IMG/VR virus record: IMGVR_UViG_3300042691_032331
Coordinates: 31,133-95,132 of that record
DNA: 64,000 nucleotides
Reading direction: 5' to 3' (one strand)
From: a virus
The first letter of the stretch is position 1. Every line of letters starts with the position of its first letter. The position numbers were made by a program, and so were the translations under genes. The notes under the pieces were generated by a model. That model saw only the letters and a program-made list of their open reading frames with translations. It had not been told where the DNA came from and searched no databases. Below, piece after piece: positions 40,333 to 48,459 of the stretch.

Positions 40333-41387
40333 GGGTCAAAATGAATTACTTTATTGTTGTAAAATTCATAAAAATATTCTAAACCTTTTTCCATAGGATT
40401 ATGTACAGGTCCATATTCGCTTGTGTTATTGTTATACAAGAACTTTCTGCCTTTATCCATGCGTTCAGCAATTTCATCATCTTCATAACATGTTTCCATA
40501 TATGCTGCTTGATGTGCTTCTACAAACTCACTTTCAAAATGACAGATATCTTCTGGATAATAAAACTCAACAATGTTTTTTGTTTTTTCTGGACTTATAG
40601 GATGTAATGTCGAAATTACTAGTACATTAGGATACCACTCTACCATGATGTTAGGATAGATAGTTAACCAGATTGCTCCGTATTCAGGAATCTGCCCACG
40701 TGTATAATCAAGTAAGGCTTTATGCCAACGTTTATAAACTGGTGTGCCTGGCGTATTTAGTTTATTTTTTATACCAACTGATTGAACACTATACATATGA
40801 TCGTGTTGCCAAGTTAAGTTGCTACAGTCAACAAAATTTCCTAATCCAGGATGAAAGGGATCAACATGATAATCATCTAGATAAACTTCAATAAACGTCT
40901 TCCAGTTATAATTACATTCATGTTCAACTCTGCTATGAAATTCATAACCAGTAAATGAAAAGTTTTTTACTAGATTTATTTTATTTAGGTGTGATACTAA
41001 ATCAAAATTATTTTTAGCAAATAACATGCCATTCCAATTTTGTATTTGATACTTTTTTAAGTCTTTTTCAGGACATTCATCAAAGTGTGGTGCAGCAATT
41101 AATTTTCCCTCTGTATTGTAAGTCCATCCATGTAATGGGCAAACTAAATTTGCTGCTGGTTTTGAACCTGATAATATAGTTGCTTGTCTATGTCTACAAA
41201 CATTACTAAAACATTCAATTCCATTTTTATTATGTATGAGAAACTTACCATCATTTTCTTGTGGTATTACATAAGTATCGTTCAAATTTTTTACAAATAG
41301 TTCGTGACCTAAATAACTATTTTGCTTAAATAAGTTTTTTTCTTTCTCTAAGATAAAATCATCAAAATAAAAGTGACTTGGCTTCAT
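40329..41387 (-). CDS. Rieske-type non-haem iron oxygenase, alpha subunit
   Basis: 352 residues. The Rieske 2Fe-2S motif is complete: NVCRHRQATI (CxH) and LVCPLHGWTYNTEGK (CxxH). The catalytic domain has EVYLDDYHVDPFHPGLGNFV, the His/His/Asp mononuclear iron site of ring-hydroxylating and N-oxygenating enzymes. Substrate unknown; no reductase or ferredoxin gene is near, so host electron donors would be used. An unusual phage cargo gene placed inside the deazaguanine/sugar region, possibly modifying a base, lipid or sugar. Confidence 0.88.
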   Translation of the reverse strand: MKPSHFYFDDFILEKEKNLFKQNSYLGHELFVKNLNDTYVIPQENDGKFLIHNKNGIECFSNVCRHRQATILSGSKPAANLVCPLHGWTYNTEGKLIAAPHFDECPEKDLKKYQIQNWNGMLFAKNNFDLVSHLNKINLVKNFSFTGYEFHSRVEHECNYNWKTFIEVYLDDYHVDPFHPGLGNFVDCSNLTWQHDHMYSVQSVGIKNKLNTPGTPVYKRWHKALLDYTRGQIPEYGAIWLTIYPNIMVEWYPNVLVISTLHPISPEKTKNIVEFYYPEDICHFESEFVEAHQAAYMETCYEDDEIAERMDKGRKFLYNNNTSEYGPVHNPMEKGLEYFYEFYNNKVIHFDP

Positions 41388-41635
41388 AATTTTGGTATAT
41401 TATATTCTCTTGTATATTGCGAATCTATGCTTCCGCTAACTTTAGGACTAGGATATTTAACACTACTTTCAACTTCAAAATTAAAATGTTTTAATATATT
41501 TCTTTGATCTATTTGACTACCACAAATTCTAGAACATTCTCTAACTATAAGTTCTGCAAATTCTTTTTGATTAACTTGCGGAACACCTAAAATTTCATAT
41601 GTTGATTGTTTCAAAAATTTATCAATTATATGCAT
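41384..41635 (-). CDS. FAELI-family small protein (copy 5, remote)
   Basis: 83 residues from the ATG at 41635 (GGAG upstream). KEFAELIVRECSRICGSQID followed by ILKHFNFEVE matches the group at 25479-26548, 15 kb away. Function unknown. Confidence 0.6.
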   Translation of the reverse strand: MHIIDKFLKQSTYEILGVPQVNQKEFAELIVRECSRICGSQIDQRNILKHFNFEVESSVKYPSPKVSGSIDSQYTREYNIPKL

Positions 41636-41885
41636 CGTGATTCTCCAGTAAAGTACGTGATTGAATATCCCAAAATAATTCTGCTGCCCTTTTAGCATGT
41701 TCTAAAGATATATATTGACCTAAATGTGCTTCATCGTCATGCCTAAATGTATATTCTCCTGTGTATGCAACTGAGTAAAATATTTCTTGCAATGCTATTT
41801 TACTAGCAAATGCAATTATTTTTCCAGTATCTTTATTGTAGTAGTAATATTTGTCACTTACACTTTTCCACTCATAATCATTCAT
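41622..41885 (-). CDS. Hypothetical protein, 87 aa
   Basis: MNDYEWKSVSDKYYYYNKDT, then GTYTF-type strands and HAKRAAELFWDIQSRTL. Beta-alpha protein, no family. ATGA overlap with the upstream acidic gene. Confidence 0.55.
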   Translation of the reverse strand: MNDYEWKSVSDKYYYYNKDTGKIIAFASKIALQEIFYSVAYTGEYTFRHDDEAHLGQYISLEHAKRAAELFWDIQSRTLLENHDAYN

Positions 41886-42199
41886 TCTTGTTCCTCAAAT
41901 TCAAATTCAAACTGATTATGACCAAAATAGTCTCTAAATTGATCTTTAAAATCATCATCATTTTGAATCCAATGCCTGATTGCATCTTGATCTGTTTCAT
42001 CTAGGTCATAAAAATAACCTCTGAAATAACTTGATTGTTCAATGCTGGCTTCTTCTCTTATTGCTTCAGCCTCGTCCCAATCTTCTTCGTTATCACTATC
42101 ACTTAGTGAATCTGCTTTGATCCATGTATCAAATGCATCATTGTGTGCATCTTCGTTTAGATTATTGATGATATCAAAAGTTTCTTCTAATGTTTTCAC
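41882..42199 (-). CDS. Strongly acidic hypothetical protein, 105 aa
   Basis: Rich in Asp/Glu (LSDSDNEEDWDEAEAIREEA; YFYDLDETDQDAIRHWIQND). No family recognised; high net negative charge. Overlaps queD by four bases. Confidence 0.6.
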   Translation of the reverse strand: MKTLEETFDIINNLNEDAHNDAFDTWIKADSLSDSDNEEDWDEAEAIREEASIEQSSYFRGYFYDLDETDQDAIRHWIQNDDDFKDQFRDYFGHNQFEFEFEEQE

Positions 42200-42711
42200 G
42201 CAAACAAATCCTCATTCCATTCACGATGTCCTTCACGAAAAGCCATATTGCTTTGAGTTTCACGTACTTCTACACGATAACACCAAAGACGTTCAGCTTC
42301 ACCTGGTCCCCACATATCAGGAATATACACGCCATTCACATATTTGTAAAGCATATCGGCTAAGCCCTCACAGCCTAATTTAGGTAGAATGGTTAATTTA
42401 GCCATTTTCTTTTGTTCAAGTAACTTAAATGTTTCCATTTCTGGATCATCCTGTGCTACAAGTAATGTATGGTCAAATTGATCTTCTAATATCTTTTTTA
42501 ATTCTTTTAAGCCACCATAATCAGCAGCCCAATTGCGAACATCTAAATGATCAGTACCAAAATAAAATTTCATATTAAAACTATAACCATGTATTAAATT
42601 GCAATGACTATCAGCACGCCATTGACGATATGCACATGGAAAGCTATCATGATATTCTTTTGTTGAAGTGTATTTGTAAACTCTTGGTGGGTAAATTTCA
42701 TTTAAATACAT
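42196..42711 (-). CDS. queD: QueD: 6-carboxy-tetrahydropterin synthase (phage type)
   Basis: 171 residues from the ATG at 42711 (GGAG 6 bases upstream). Phage-type blocks: DSFPCAYRQWRADSHCNLIH with HGYSF (HGY instead of the usual HGH; catalytic Cys near 37), DYGGLKELKKILEDQFDHTL (the DHTLL His) and YRVEVRET at the end. Converts dihydroneopterin triphosphate to carboxytetrahydropterin, the QueE substrate. Together with FolE, QueE and DpdA it indicates deazaguanine made for DNA. Confidence 0.85.
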   Translation of the reverse strand: MYLNEIYPPRVYKYTSTKEYHDSFPCAYRQWRADSHCNLIHGYSFNMKFYFGTDHLDVRNWAADYGGLKELKKILEDQFDHTLLVAQDDPEMETFKLLEQKKMAKLTILPKLGCEGLADMLYKYVNGVYIPDMWGPGEAERLWCYRVEVRETQSNMAFREGHREWNEDLFA

Positions 42712-43039
42712 TATATTCTCCATTAATGAAAGTTTCATATTCTTTTATTTCTTCCATCAACTTTGGAAATTTTTCATGTAATAACTTTGTATGCAATTCA
42801 CTAATTAATGTATCATACAAATCACTATTGAATACATCTTCAGTCATAATTGGTTCTAAATATTTTTCATCCATCCAACTGGGTGGATTTTCAAAGGGAT
42901 AACCAATTAAATTAAGTAAAATATTAAATCGCATTTGACTTGTTACGATTTGTTTTTCTAATACCTCAATTGGCTGTGAAGATAAAATTTCGTATCTTCT
43001 TAAGATTTCTTGTGTTACGGGGTCATTTAAATTTGTCAT
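42698..43039 (-). CDS. Hypothetical protein upstream of queD, 113 aa
   Basis: Start at the ATG at 43039 with GGAGAC upstream. Helical, acidic C-terminus (LISELHTKLLHEKFPKLMEE). First gene of the queD transcription unit, with the hairpin/TCTTGCTTA leader at 43055-43105. Function unknown. Confidence 0.6.
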   Translation of the reverse strand: MTNLNDPVTQEILRRYEILSSQPIEVLEKQIVTSQMRFNILLNLIGYPFENPPSWMDEKYLEPIMTEDVFNSDLYDTLISELHTKLLHEKFPKLMEEIKEYETFINGEYNVFK

Positions 43040-43054
43040 ACTTTGTCTCCTTTG

Positions 43055-43105
43055 TAAGCAAGACATGCAGAATTTTTATAGCGGGGTGAATGTCAGTAGA
43101 CCGCT
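43055..43105 (-). promoter_or_regulatory. Leader of the queD unit: hairpin plus TCTTGCTTA element
   Basis: Minus-strand hairpin AGCGG/CCGCT (43080-43084 with 43101-43105), an A/T-rich stretch, TCTTGCTTA (43055-43063) then AAAGGAG. Same plan as hsp20 and dnaK leaders. Confidence 0.45.
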
Positions 43106-43332
43106 TATTTTTTATCAAAATATTCTTTATATTGTATATATTTGTCAAAATCTTCTTGACCTAAGAAGAATTTTTTTTGAAAGTTTGTAACAATTTTTAC
43201 ACAGTGCTCTATGTTTTTCTCTGGTAAAGTTTTATTCACAAATTCTGTATTACAACGCCAATATAGATACTCATGGTCTCTAAAACCAACATCATCTAAC
43301 ATCATAGCAAAAACAAAATAAATGTCAATCAT
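43105..43332 (-). CDS. Hypothetical protein, 75 aa
   Basis: MIDIYFVFAMMLDDVGFRDH ... FLGQEDFDKYIQYKEYFDKK. Aromatic-rich, ends in a basic helix. Overlaps the upstream gene by 8 bp. Function unknown. Confidence 0.55.
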   Translation of the reverse strand: MIDIYFVFAMMLDDVGFRDHEYLYWRCNTEFVNKTLPEKNIEHCVKIVTNFQKKFFLGQEDFDKYIQYKEYFDKK

Positions 43333-43528
43333 TATTTAAATTTGATAAGGTAACTAAAATTTTGACTTGTTCTCTAAGAGAATTTAACATTTCTAAATTA
43401 AGCATAAGTTGGTTAGAAGAATCCATACCCTTTTCTTCTAATACAAATTGTGTCATTACGCTCAACCCATACAATTCTGCCATTTTTGAAATAGCTTTGT
43501 GTAAGGATTCTATATTTTTTTCACTCAT
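43325..43528 (-). CDS. Helical hypothetical protein, 67 aa
   Basis: LHKAISKMAELYGLSVMTQF ... NLEMLNSLREQVKILVTLSN: two amphipathic helices. Stop and start overlap neighbours. Function unknown. Confidence 0.55.
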   Translation of the reverse strand: MSEKNIESLHKAISKMAELYGLSVMTQFVLEEKGMDSSNQLMLNLEMLNSLREQVKILVTLSNLNND

Positions 43529-43707
43529 TATTTTTGTTTATATTTACTACACATTAATTCAAATTCAGATGTTTTACTTTGAATTAATCCATAACTTGCT
43601 TTTGGATTCTGTTGTCTATATATTTGTTTTTCTTTTTCTACACATTCATCAAATTTATTTGTGCATCCTACTAATAAAAGTGTTGATAAAATTAAAGTGT
43701 ATTTCAT
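43528..43707 (-). CDS. Small lipoprotein, 59 aa
   Basis: Start at the ATG at 43707 (AAAGGAG upstream). MKYTLILSTLLLVGCTNKFD is a type II signal with lipobox LVGC; the mature part is charged with two further cysteines. Envelope lipoprotein of unknown role, the third in the window. Confidence 0.65.
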   Translation of the reverse strand: MKYTLILSTLLLVGCTNKFDECVEKEKQIYRQQNPKASYGLIQSKTSEFELMCSKYKQK

Positions 43708-43708
43708 G

Positions 43709-44173
43709 TTAAGCTCCTTTAACTTGCGCTGTTGCAACTCTTTTTCTTAAACTACTTGAACTAAAACTATGGTCACGATGATTATATATTATTTCTATAT
43801 TTCTCATCATACATTCTTTTTTGCCACTAAACTCTTGTTCTTTGTATTCAACACCTAGTATACGCACATCTATGGGTAATGTCAATAATATATCTACCAA
43901 ATCTTGTTCAGTTTGATATATTACAACTTCATCTACATAGCGTGTTGCAGCCAATTGAATTTGCCTTTCGACAATACTTTGAACTGGTTTATTTTTAGTA
44001 TCTGGTCTGTCTATTGTTGGATCAGTCTGTAATCCTGCAATTAAATAATCACAATGATTTTTAGCTTCTGCTAACATAGCAATATGACCTGCATGTAACA
44101 GGTCAAATGTACTAAAAGTTATTCCTATTTTTAATCCTTTTTCTTTAAGGTCTTTTATCTTGTTGAATATCAT
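43709..44173 (-). CDS. Cytidylyltransferase-like nucleotidyltransferase
   Basis: 154 residues. GITFSTFDLLHAGHIAMLAE contains the HxGH signature, and RYVDEVVIYQTEQDL and SSSLRKRV fit TagD/RfaE-type cytidylyltransferases. It activates an alcohol or sugar phosphate with CTP. Placed among sugar genes, it probably makes a CDP-activated precursor. Confidence 0.85.
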   Translation of the reverse strand: MIFNKIKDLKEKGLKIGITFSTFDLLHAGHIAMLAEAKNHCDYLIAGLQTDPTIDRPDTKNKPVQSIVERQIQLAATRYVDEVVIYQTEQDLVDILLTLPIDVRILGVEYKEQEFSGKKECMMRNIEIIYNHRDHSFSSSSLRKRVATAQVKGA

Positions 44174-44300
44174 TTTCTTTTAATTGACAATCGCACTCAC
44201 TATTGATACAAGCACCTGTGCAGGGTGATCCTGAATTTAACATCAGTACTATAAGACCATACAATACTGCTAAAAATAATAATACTGATATTATGTACAT
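44145..44300 (-). CDS. 51-aa membrane protein with Cys-rich tail
   Basis: MYIISVLLFLAVLYGLIVLM is a membrane helix, followed by PCTGACINSECDCQ. The 3' end overlaps the cytidylyltransferase start by 29 bp, and it ends two bases before folE. Function unknown. Confidence 0.5.
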   Translation of the reverse strand: MYIISVLLFLAVLYGLIVLMLNSGSPCTGACINSECDCQLKENDIQQDKRP

Positions 44301-44301
44301 T

Positions 44302-44979
44302 TTATCTATTCATTCTTGCAATTTGATAGAACTCATTGCGTACTTCAGGATCAGTTTTGAATCCTCCACCTAATCTAACAGTTACAGTAGAACTACCAGT
44401 ATCTTCTACACCTCTACTTTTAACACAATAATGTTGTGCATCAATCATAACTGCTACATCATTGGTTTCAAGTATAAAACAAAGTGCATGAAAGATTTGT
44501 TCAGTTAGTCTTTCTTGAATCTGTGGACGCTTACTAAAGTATTCAACGATTCTATTAATTTTACTTAGTCCAAGTACTTTTTCTTTTGGCACATAAGCAA
44601 CTGTAGCAAGACCATCAATTACTACAAAATGATGTTCGCAATTACTTTGTACACTTACATTACGTTCTACAACCATCTCATTGTATTTCATTTTGTTGTC
44701 AACAGTAGTGCATTTGGGGAATGCTTCGTAATCAAGACCCCAAAAGATTTCATTGACATACATTTTTGCAACTCTAGTTGGAGTTTCAATTAAACTATCA
44801 TCACTCATGTCTAACCCTAAAGTTTTCATGATTTGATGAAAGTAACCTTCAATAGCATCTATTTTTTCTTTGCGTTCCCACTTGTTAGGTTTCATGGGAG
44901 TTTCTACACCCATTTTTACTAGATATTCATGGACTTTTTGACCCAACTCAGGATCGGTTTTAGTTTTGTTGTATGACAT
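44302..44979 (-). CDS. folE: GTP cyclohydrolase I
   Basis: 225 residues. VQSNCEHHFVVIDGLATVAY and HYCVKSRGVEDTGSSTVTVR are FolE signatures with zinc-binding Cys/His ligands. Makes dihydroneopterin triphosphate, first step of both folate and deazaguanine synthesis; with queD and queE here the second is likely. Its leader has a hairpin at a putative late start site. Confidence 0.93.
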   Translation of the reverse strand: MSYNKTKTDPELGQKVHEYLVKMGVETPMKPNKWERKEKIDAIEGYFHQIMKTLGLDMSDDSLIETPTRVAKMYVNEIFWGLDYEAFPKCTTVDNKMKYNEMVVERNVSVQSNCEHHFVVIDGLATVAYVPKEKVLGLSKINRIVEYFSKRPQIQERLTEQIFHALCFILETNDVAVMIDAQHYCVKSRGVEDTGSSTVTVRLGGGFKTDPEVRNEFYQIARMNR

Positions 44980-45018
44980 TTTGATTTCCTTCCTTACACG
45001 GATTTAATTGTTGAAGTT

Positions 45019-45048
45019 TGCAACCTTTGTGTTGCATAATTATTTATT
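45019..45048 (-). promoter_or_regulatory. folE leader: AATAAATA box and start-site hairpin
   Basis: AATAAATA (45041-45048) is followed after five bases by a TGCAAC/GTTGCA stem-loop (45019-45036), so the mRNA would begin with a hairpin. The gap 44980-45055 holds nothing else. Confidence 0.4.
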
Positions 45049-45055
45049 CTTTCTT

Positions 45056-45670
45056 TTAGTTGATTTTAATTTCTCTACAGTCGGGGTAGTTGTAGAACTT
45101 TTCTTCTTGCGGCGTGATTTCGTTTTTGGTAAAGAGATTGATTCCTCTGACACATTCTTCTGGGCGCATGTAATAGTGAAATCCCAACTCAAATTCACTT
45201 TGTGCAGACCATGGATTGTAGGTGAATATGTCTCGTCCATCCATACGCATTTTACTTGCGGCTTTATAGAAATTGATATCATCTGTTAGTATACATCCTC
45301 CACGACCTATTTGTAAAGGCTTTGTGTGACCAAAACTTAAACATTGAATTTGCCCTTGCTTGTACATATTGGGTTCAAACATTCTTGCACTATCCCATAT
45401 ATTAGTGCCGATAAAATTATATTCATTACGCCATTTTGTATCAGTTAATTCGTAATTAACGCCCAATTTATGCATTGTCATTAATACACTAAGATAAGTT
45501 TTTGCTGGAAATTTTACGGATTTAAAATCTGATAATCTAAAAGCAATTTCTATCGCATGTGTGCAACAATCCGTTGTAATACAATATGGTGCACCTGTGT
45601 ATTCTGATATTATTTTTTCAAAGTGTAATATTGAATTATATGGATTTTTATAATCTTTTACATCAACCAC
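45056..45670 (-). CDS. Mini DegT/DnrJ/EryC1-type aminotransferase
   Basis: 204 residues against ~370 for the family. TTDCCTHAIEIAFRLSDFKS, VKFPAKTYLSVLM and LSFGHTKPLQIGRGGCILTD (PLP lysine 117 in the SFxxxKxL motif) match sugar aminotransferases; the C-terminal domain is missing. The overlap with its neighbour is intact, so it looks like a maintained short version rather than a broken gene. It may bind a nucleotide sugar without normal transamination. Confidence 0.7.
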   Translation of the reverse strand: MVDVKDYKNPYNSILHFEKIISEYTGAPYCITTDCCTHAIEIAFRLSDFKSVKFPAKTYLSVLMTMHKLGVNYELTDTKWRNEYNFIGTNIWDSARMFEPNMYKQGQIQCLSFGHTKPLQIGRGGCILTDDINFYKAASKMRMDGRDIFTYNPWSAQSEFELGFHYYMRPEECVRGINLFTKNEITPQEEKFYNYPDCREIKIN

Positions 45671-46172
45671 TATATGTACCTGTTATTTGTAGTGTATGTC
45701 TAGCTTCTGTTCCAAAGTTTCCTGCATAATGTTCAGTATTGTAATTCCAATAAACATAATCACCTTTATTCCAATTTACTATACCTGTACCATCAACTTC
45801 TAAATAATGTCCACTCTTCCAATCTTCTAAAAAAACTATGCATCTATAAATTAAGTTTGGATTAGTTAACTTATGTACTTCTTGATACCGAGTATATGTA
45901 TCTCTATGTAGTGGTAGTGCTTCTAAAGGATTTTGTTTAAAAAAACTTATGCCTACGTGTTGCCAATCTTTCATCAAAGTTAAAAAGGGCAATGCATAGT
46001 CAGGTGTGGGTTGACTCATATCATAAACTCCACCTGTGTATTTTAAACCTTTCCCATATTTTTCATCCCATATAGGAATCATGTCTTGATTCGGTATAGG
46101 TTTCCAAATATAGTTTAAGTTTTTAAAACTATCATCCCACCATGGGTCAACATGCCCTTGTCCCCATTTCAT
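45663..46172 (-). CDS. Putative 2OG-Fe(II)-type oxygenase
   Basis: 169 residues. LPLHRDTYTRY (HxD at 89-91), a central beta strand (CIVFLEDWKSGHYLEVDG), EHYAGN (His148) and ARHTLQITG (Arg158) follow the facial-triad and 2-oxoglutarate-binding order of double-stranded beta-helix oxygenases. Substrate unknown; adjacency to sugar and base-modification genes suggests hydroxylation of a modified base or sugar. Confidence 0.65.
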   Translation of the reverse strand: MKWGQGHVDPWWDDSFKNLNYIWKPIPNQDMIPIWDEKYGKGLKYTGGVYDMSQPTPDYALPFLTLMKDWQHVGISFFKQNPLEALPLHRDTYTRYQEVHKLTNPNLIYRCIVFLEDWKSGHYLEVDGTGIVNWNKGDYVYWNYNTEHYAGNFGTEARHTLQITGTYSG

Positions 46173-46381
46173 TTTGTTTCTTCTGTTTTTTCAATTTTCT
46201 TTTCTTTTTTAGAAATCATTGGGCTATAGTCACTAAACATATTTTCTATTTTCCAATTAATAGGTTTCCAAAATTTTGCAAACATATTGTTTAAGAAAAG
46301 AACCATTACGCCCATTAAACAAAATGATAATCCAATGAGTAGTGTACCTACTAAAAATGCTGCTGTATCGTTAATATCCAT
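46169..46381 (-). CDS. Membrane protein, 70 aa
   Basis: FLVGTLLIGLSFCLMGVMVL is a membrane helix; the tail is basic and acidic by turns (SKKEKKIEKTEETK). Start follows an intergenic gap of 37 bp. Function unknown. Confidence 0.6.
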   Translation of the reverse strand: MDINDTAAFLVGTLLIGLSFCLMGVMVLFLNNMFAKFWKPINWKIENMFSDYSPMISKKEKKIEKTEETK

Positions 46382-46418
46382 CTTTATTTTCCTTTAAACC
46401 TTTTAGTTCTGATATGTA

Positions 46419-47621
46419 TTAGTATTTTGACTCACGGGTATGTTTTCTGTAATCTACATCGTTACGTGAATAATTCTCTCCCATGCCTAAGATTATATCA
46501 CAGATACGATCAATTGTCTTATCAGTGTAATCACTTATTTTACCCATATTATTGTGTTGATGTTTTAATAACGGGATTAATTTAGTAAGTGCATCGTTCA
46601 ATGACCAAGGTACGTATAAGCGTTCATTATCATTAGCAAAAGATTCAGGGAAGCTGCGATAAGCAGGGTATAATACATTACACCCAAGAGTATCGGCTTC
46701 GGAAACTGTATTGCTAACCCAATCTTGTAAAGCACAGTTAAACAATACACGGCTATCGTTGAGTAAATTATAGTAATCATTTTTCTCTAGATCCTCGTAT
46801 ATAACAAGTTTACCTTCATTAACTAGTCGTTGTGTTCTTTCTAGGTAACTACTATTATTTGATTTTAATTTTCCACCACTCAATATACAGAACTCAACAT
46901 CATTATGATTATAGCCTTCCCAATAAGCCATCTTACTTAATCTATGAAATTCTTCAATCAAATCCATATAGAAGTCAGGTTGCTTTTCTTGGTCCCAACG
47001 TGCTGCAAATGCTACACGTAATTTTCTTTCACTGAATGGCTTTAGAGGACCTTCTATTCGTTCTCGTACTTCATCTTTACCATATGCTAAACCACTTATA
47101 TTGTAGATTGGTGCAGTCCAGCCTGCAATCTTCATATGCATTACCATTTCTTCACTGCTTGCAAGTATACCGTCTACCCACGTGTCAACCATTTTTTCAT
47201 AATGACCCATCCACTTTGCCATATTCCATACATGAACGAAATCATCGGGGTCAATACTTTGTGCAAGACAGCGAACAAAAACACGGGGACGCATATGATT
47301 AGGGATTTGATCCATAATATAAGGTAAGCTCTCGATACCTGGTTGAAACATGTCCTCAAAGTATATAACATCTGCATGATTAATTTCTCCTGCCTTCATT
47401 TTACGAACGATATTCATCATTTGACTCATGCCAAAATAACTACGACCATGTGCATCAAGCACTTGACCAGTTACAATAGCTTTATCATTGCTTAGTGTTT
47501 CACCAGGTACTACTTCATAGTCTATACCTCTGCGTTTAAATACACGTTCATTCCATTCTTGTAATTGCAATGTATAACGTGCTTTGTAGGGTTCGAGACC
47601 CATGTAATATAATTTACGCAT
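46419..47621 (-). CDS. Glycosyltransferase-like protein (GT-B), 400 aa
   Basis: MRKLYYMGLEPYKARYTLQL begins a family I know from cyanophages; KLRVAFAARWDQEKQPDFYM and LFNCALQDWVSNTVSEADTL make the C-domain donor-site. Acceptor unknown. Second glycosyltransferase in the region. Confidence 0.8.
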   Translation of the reverse strand: MRKLYYMGLEPYKARYTLQLQEWNERVFKRRGIDYEVVPGETLSNDKAIVTGQVLDAHGRSYFGMSQMMNIVRKMKAGEINHADVIYFEDMFQPGIESLPYIMDQIPNHMRPRVFVRCLAQSIDPDDFVHVWNMAKWMGHYEKMVDTWVDGILASSEEMVMHMKIAGWTAPIYNISGLAYGKDEVRERIEGPLKPFSERKLRVAFAARWDQEKQPDFYMDLIEEFHRLSKMAYWEGYNHNDVEFCILSGGKLKSNNSSYLERTQRLVNEGKLVIYEDLEKNDYYNLLNDSRVLFNCALQDWVSNTVSEADTLGCNVLYPAYRSFPESFANDNERLYVPWSLNDALTKLIPLLKHQHNNMGKISDYTDKTIDRICDIILGMGENYSRNDVDYRKHTRESKY

Positions 47622-48114
47622 CTTCTTCCTTAAAGTCTATAACATTACCTTCATCATCTGCACAGATAATTTTAACTTTATTGCCATTCTCATCTTCAAT
47701 AAGAATAGGACCCCATACCCATGCTTCAGTGTCAGTTTGATCCCATCCTTCTTCTCCCTCTAATACTTCATAAACACTAGAATCACCAAATCTTTCTAGT
47801 AATTCTTCTTGTTCATCTTCATCCATATCTTCTGGAAAGTCGAAATCCTCCCAACATCCATCACTCATAACGTCAAGTTCAACATTGACGATGTTGTTAA
47901 CACAACAATCATACATGTTAATACTATCACATTTATCATCGCCATTTGGAACATAAGTAAATTCAAACTGCGGAGGATTATCGTCATCAGTCTCTACAAA
48001 GAAACTACTCCAACGAAATCCTGTTTTACGAACGATTGAATTACCATCTTTATAGTAATATTCATGTTCTTCACAAGATTTTTTATAATACGTTGAAACT
48101 TTCCAGTTAGCCAT
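47614..48114 (-). CDS. Acidic hypothetical protein, 166 aa
   Basis: Very acidic (DFDFPEDMDEDEQEELLERF). C-terminal WVWGPILIEDENGNKVKIIC. Similar to acidic small proteins of marine T4-like phages. Overlaps the glycosyltransferase start by 8 bp. Function unknown. Confidence 0.6.
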   Translation of the reverse strand: MANWKVSTYYKKSCEEHEYYYKDGNSIVRKTGFRWSSFFVETDDDNPPQFEFTYVPNGDDKCDSINMYDCCVNNIVNVELDVMSDGCWEDFDFPEDMDEDEQEELLERFGDSSVYEVLEGEEGWDQTDTEAWVWGPILIEDENGNKVKIICADDEGNVIDFKEEDA

Positions 48115-48115
48115 T

Positions 48116-48238
48116 TTACTTTATTTCCTTTCCCCATATTTTAGGAAGAATAACTGCTAGAAATTTTCCATAGGCTGCAAACATACCAAAGAAAATAACT
48201 GCCTCTAGAAGTCCCAATAAAAGATCATTATAATTCAT
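48116..48238 (-). CDS. 40-aa membrane protein
   Basis: From the ATG at 48238: LLLGLLEAVIFFGMFAAYGK is a membrane helix with a basic tail. It sits one base after the stop of the 68-aa gene. Function unknown. Confidence 0.5.
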   Translation of the reverse strand: MNYNDLLLGLLEAVIFFGMFAAYGKFLAVILPKIWGKEIK

Positions 48239-48239
48239 A

Positions 48240-48446
48240 TTAGATTTTTGTATCTTCAAGCCACTGATCTTTAGGCTGTTTGCCTGCAAGTTGCTTTGTA
48301 TGTTGACGATATGAAAAACTACGCATATCGTATAATTGTGCTTCATCAAACTTATAACCATAGTCAACACAGAATTCTCTGTATTTTTCTAGGTCTTCGA
48401 AAATTTGACGAACTTTAGGATTAGGTTGAATTACTGGTTTGCCCAT
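48240..48446 (-). CDS. Conserved small phage protein, 68 aa
   Basis: KVRQIFEDLEKYREFCVDYG followed by YKFDEAQLYDMRSFSYRQHT is a block recurring in marine T4-like phages. Function unknown. Confidence 0.65.
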   Translation of the reverse strand: MGKPVIQPNPKVRQIFEDLEKYREFCVDYGYKFDEAQLYDMRSFSYRQHTKQLAGKQPKDQWLEDTKI

Positions 48447-48459
48447 TTGTGTATTTCCT

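Noticed and set aside
45040-45282. 80-aa lysine-rich open frame overlapping the mini-DegT gene
   Set aside because: Overlaps most of the DegT C-terminus in another frame and has no ribosome-binding site; the DegT frame has family motifs.
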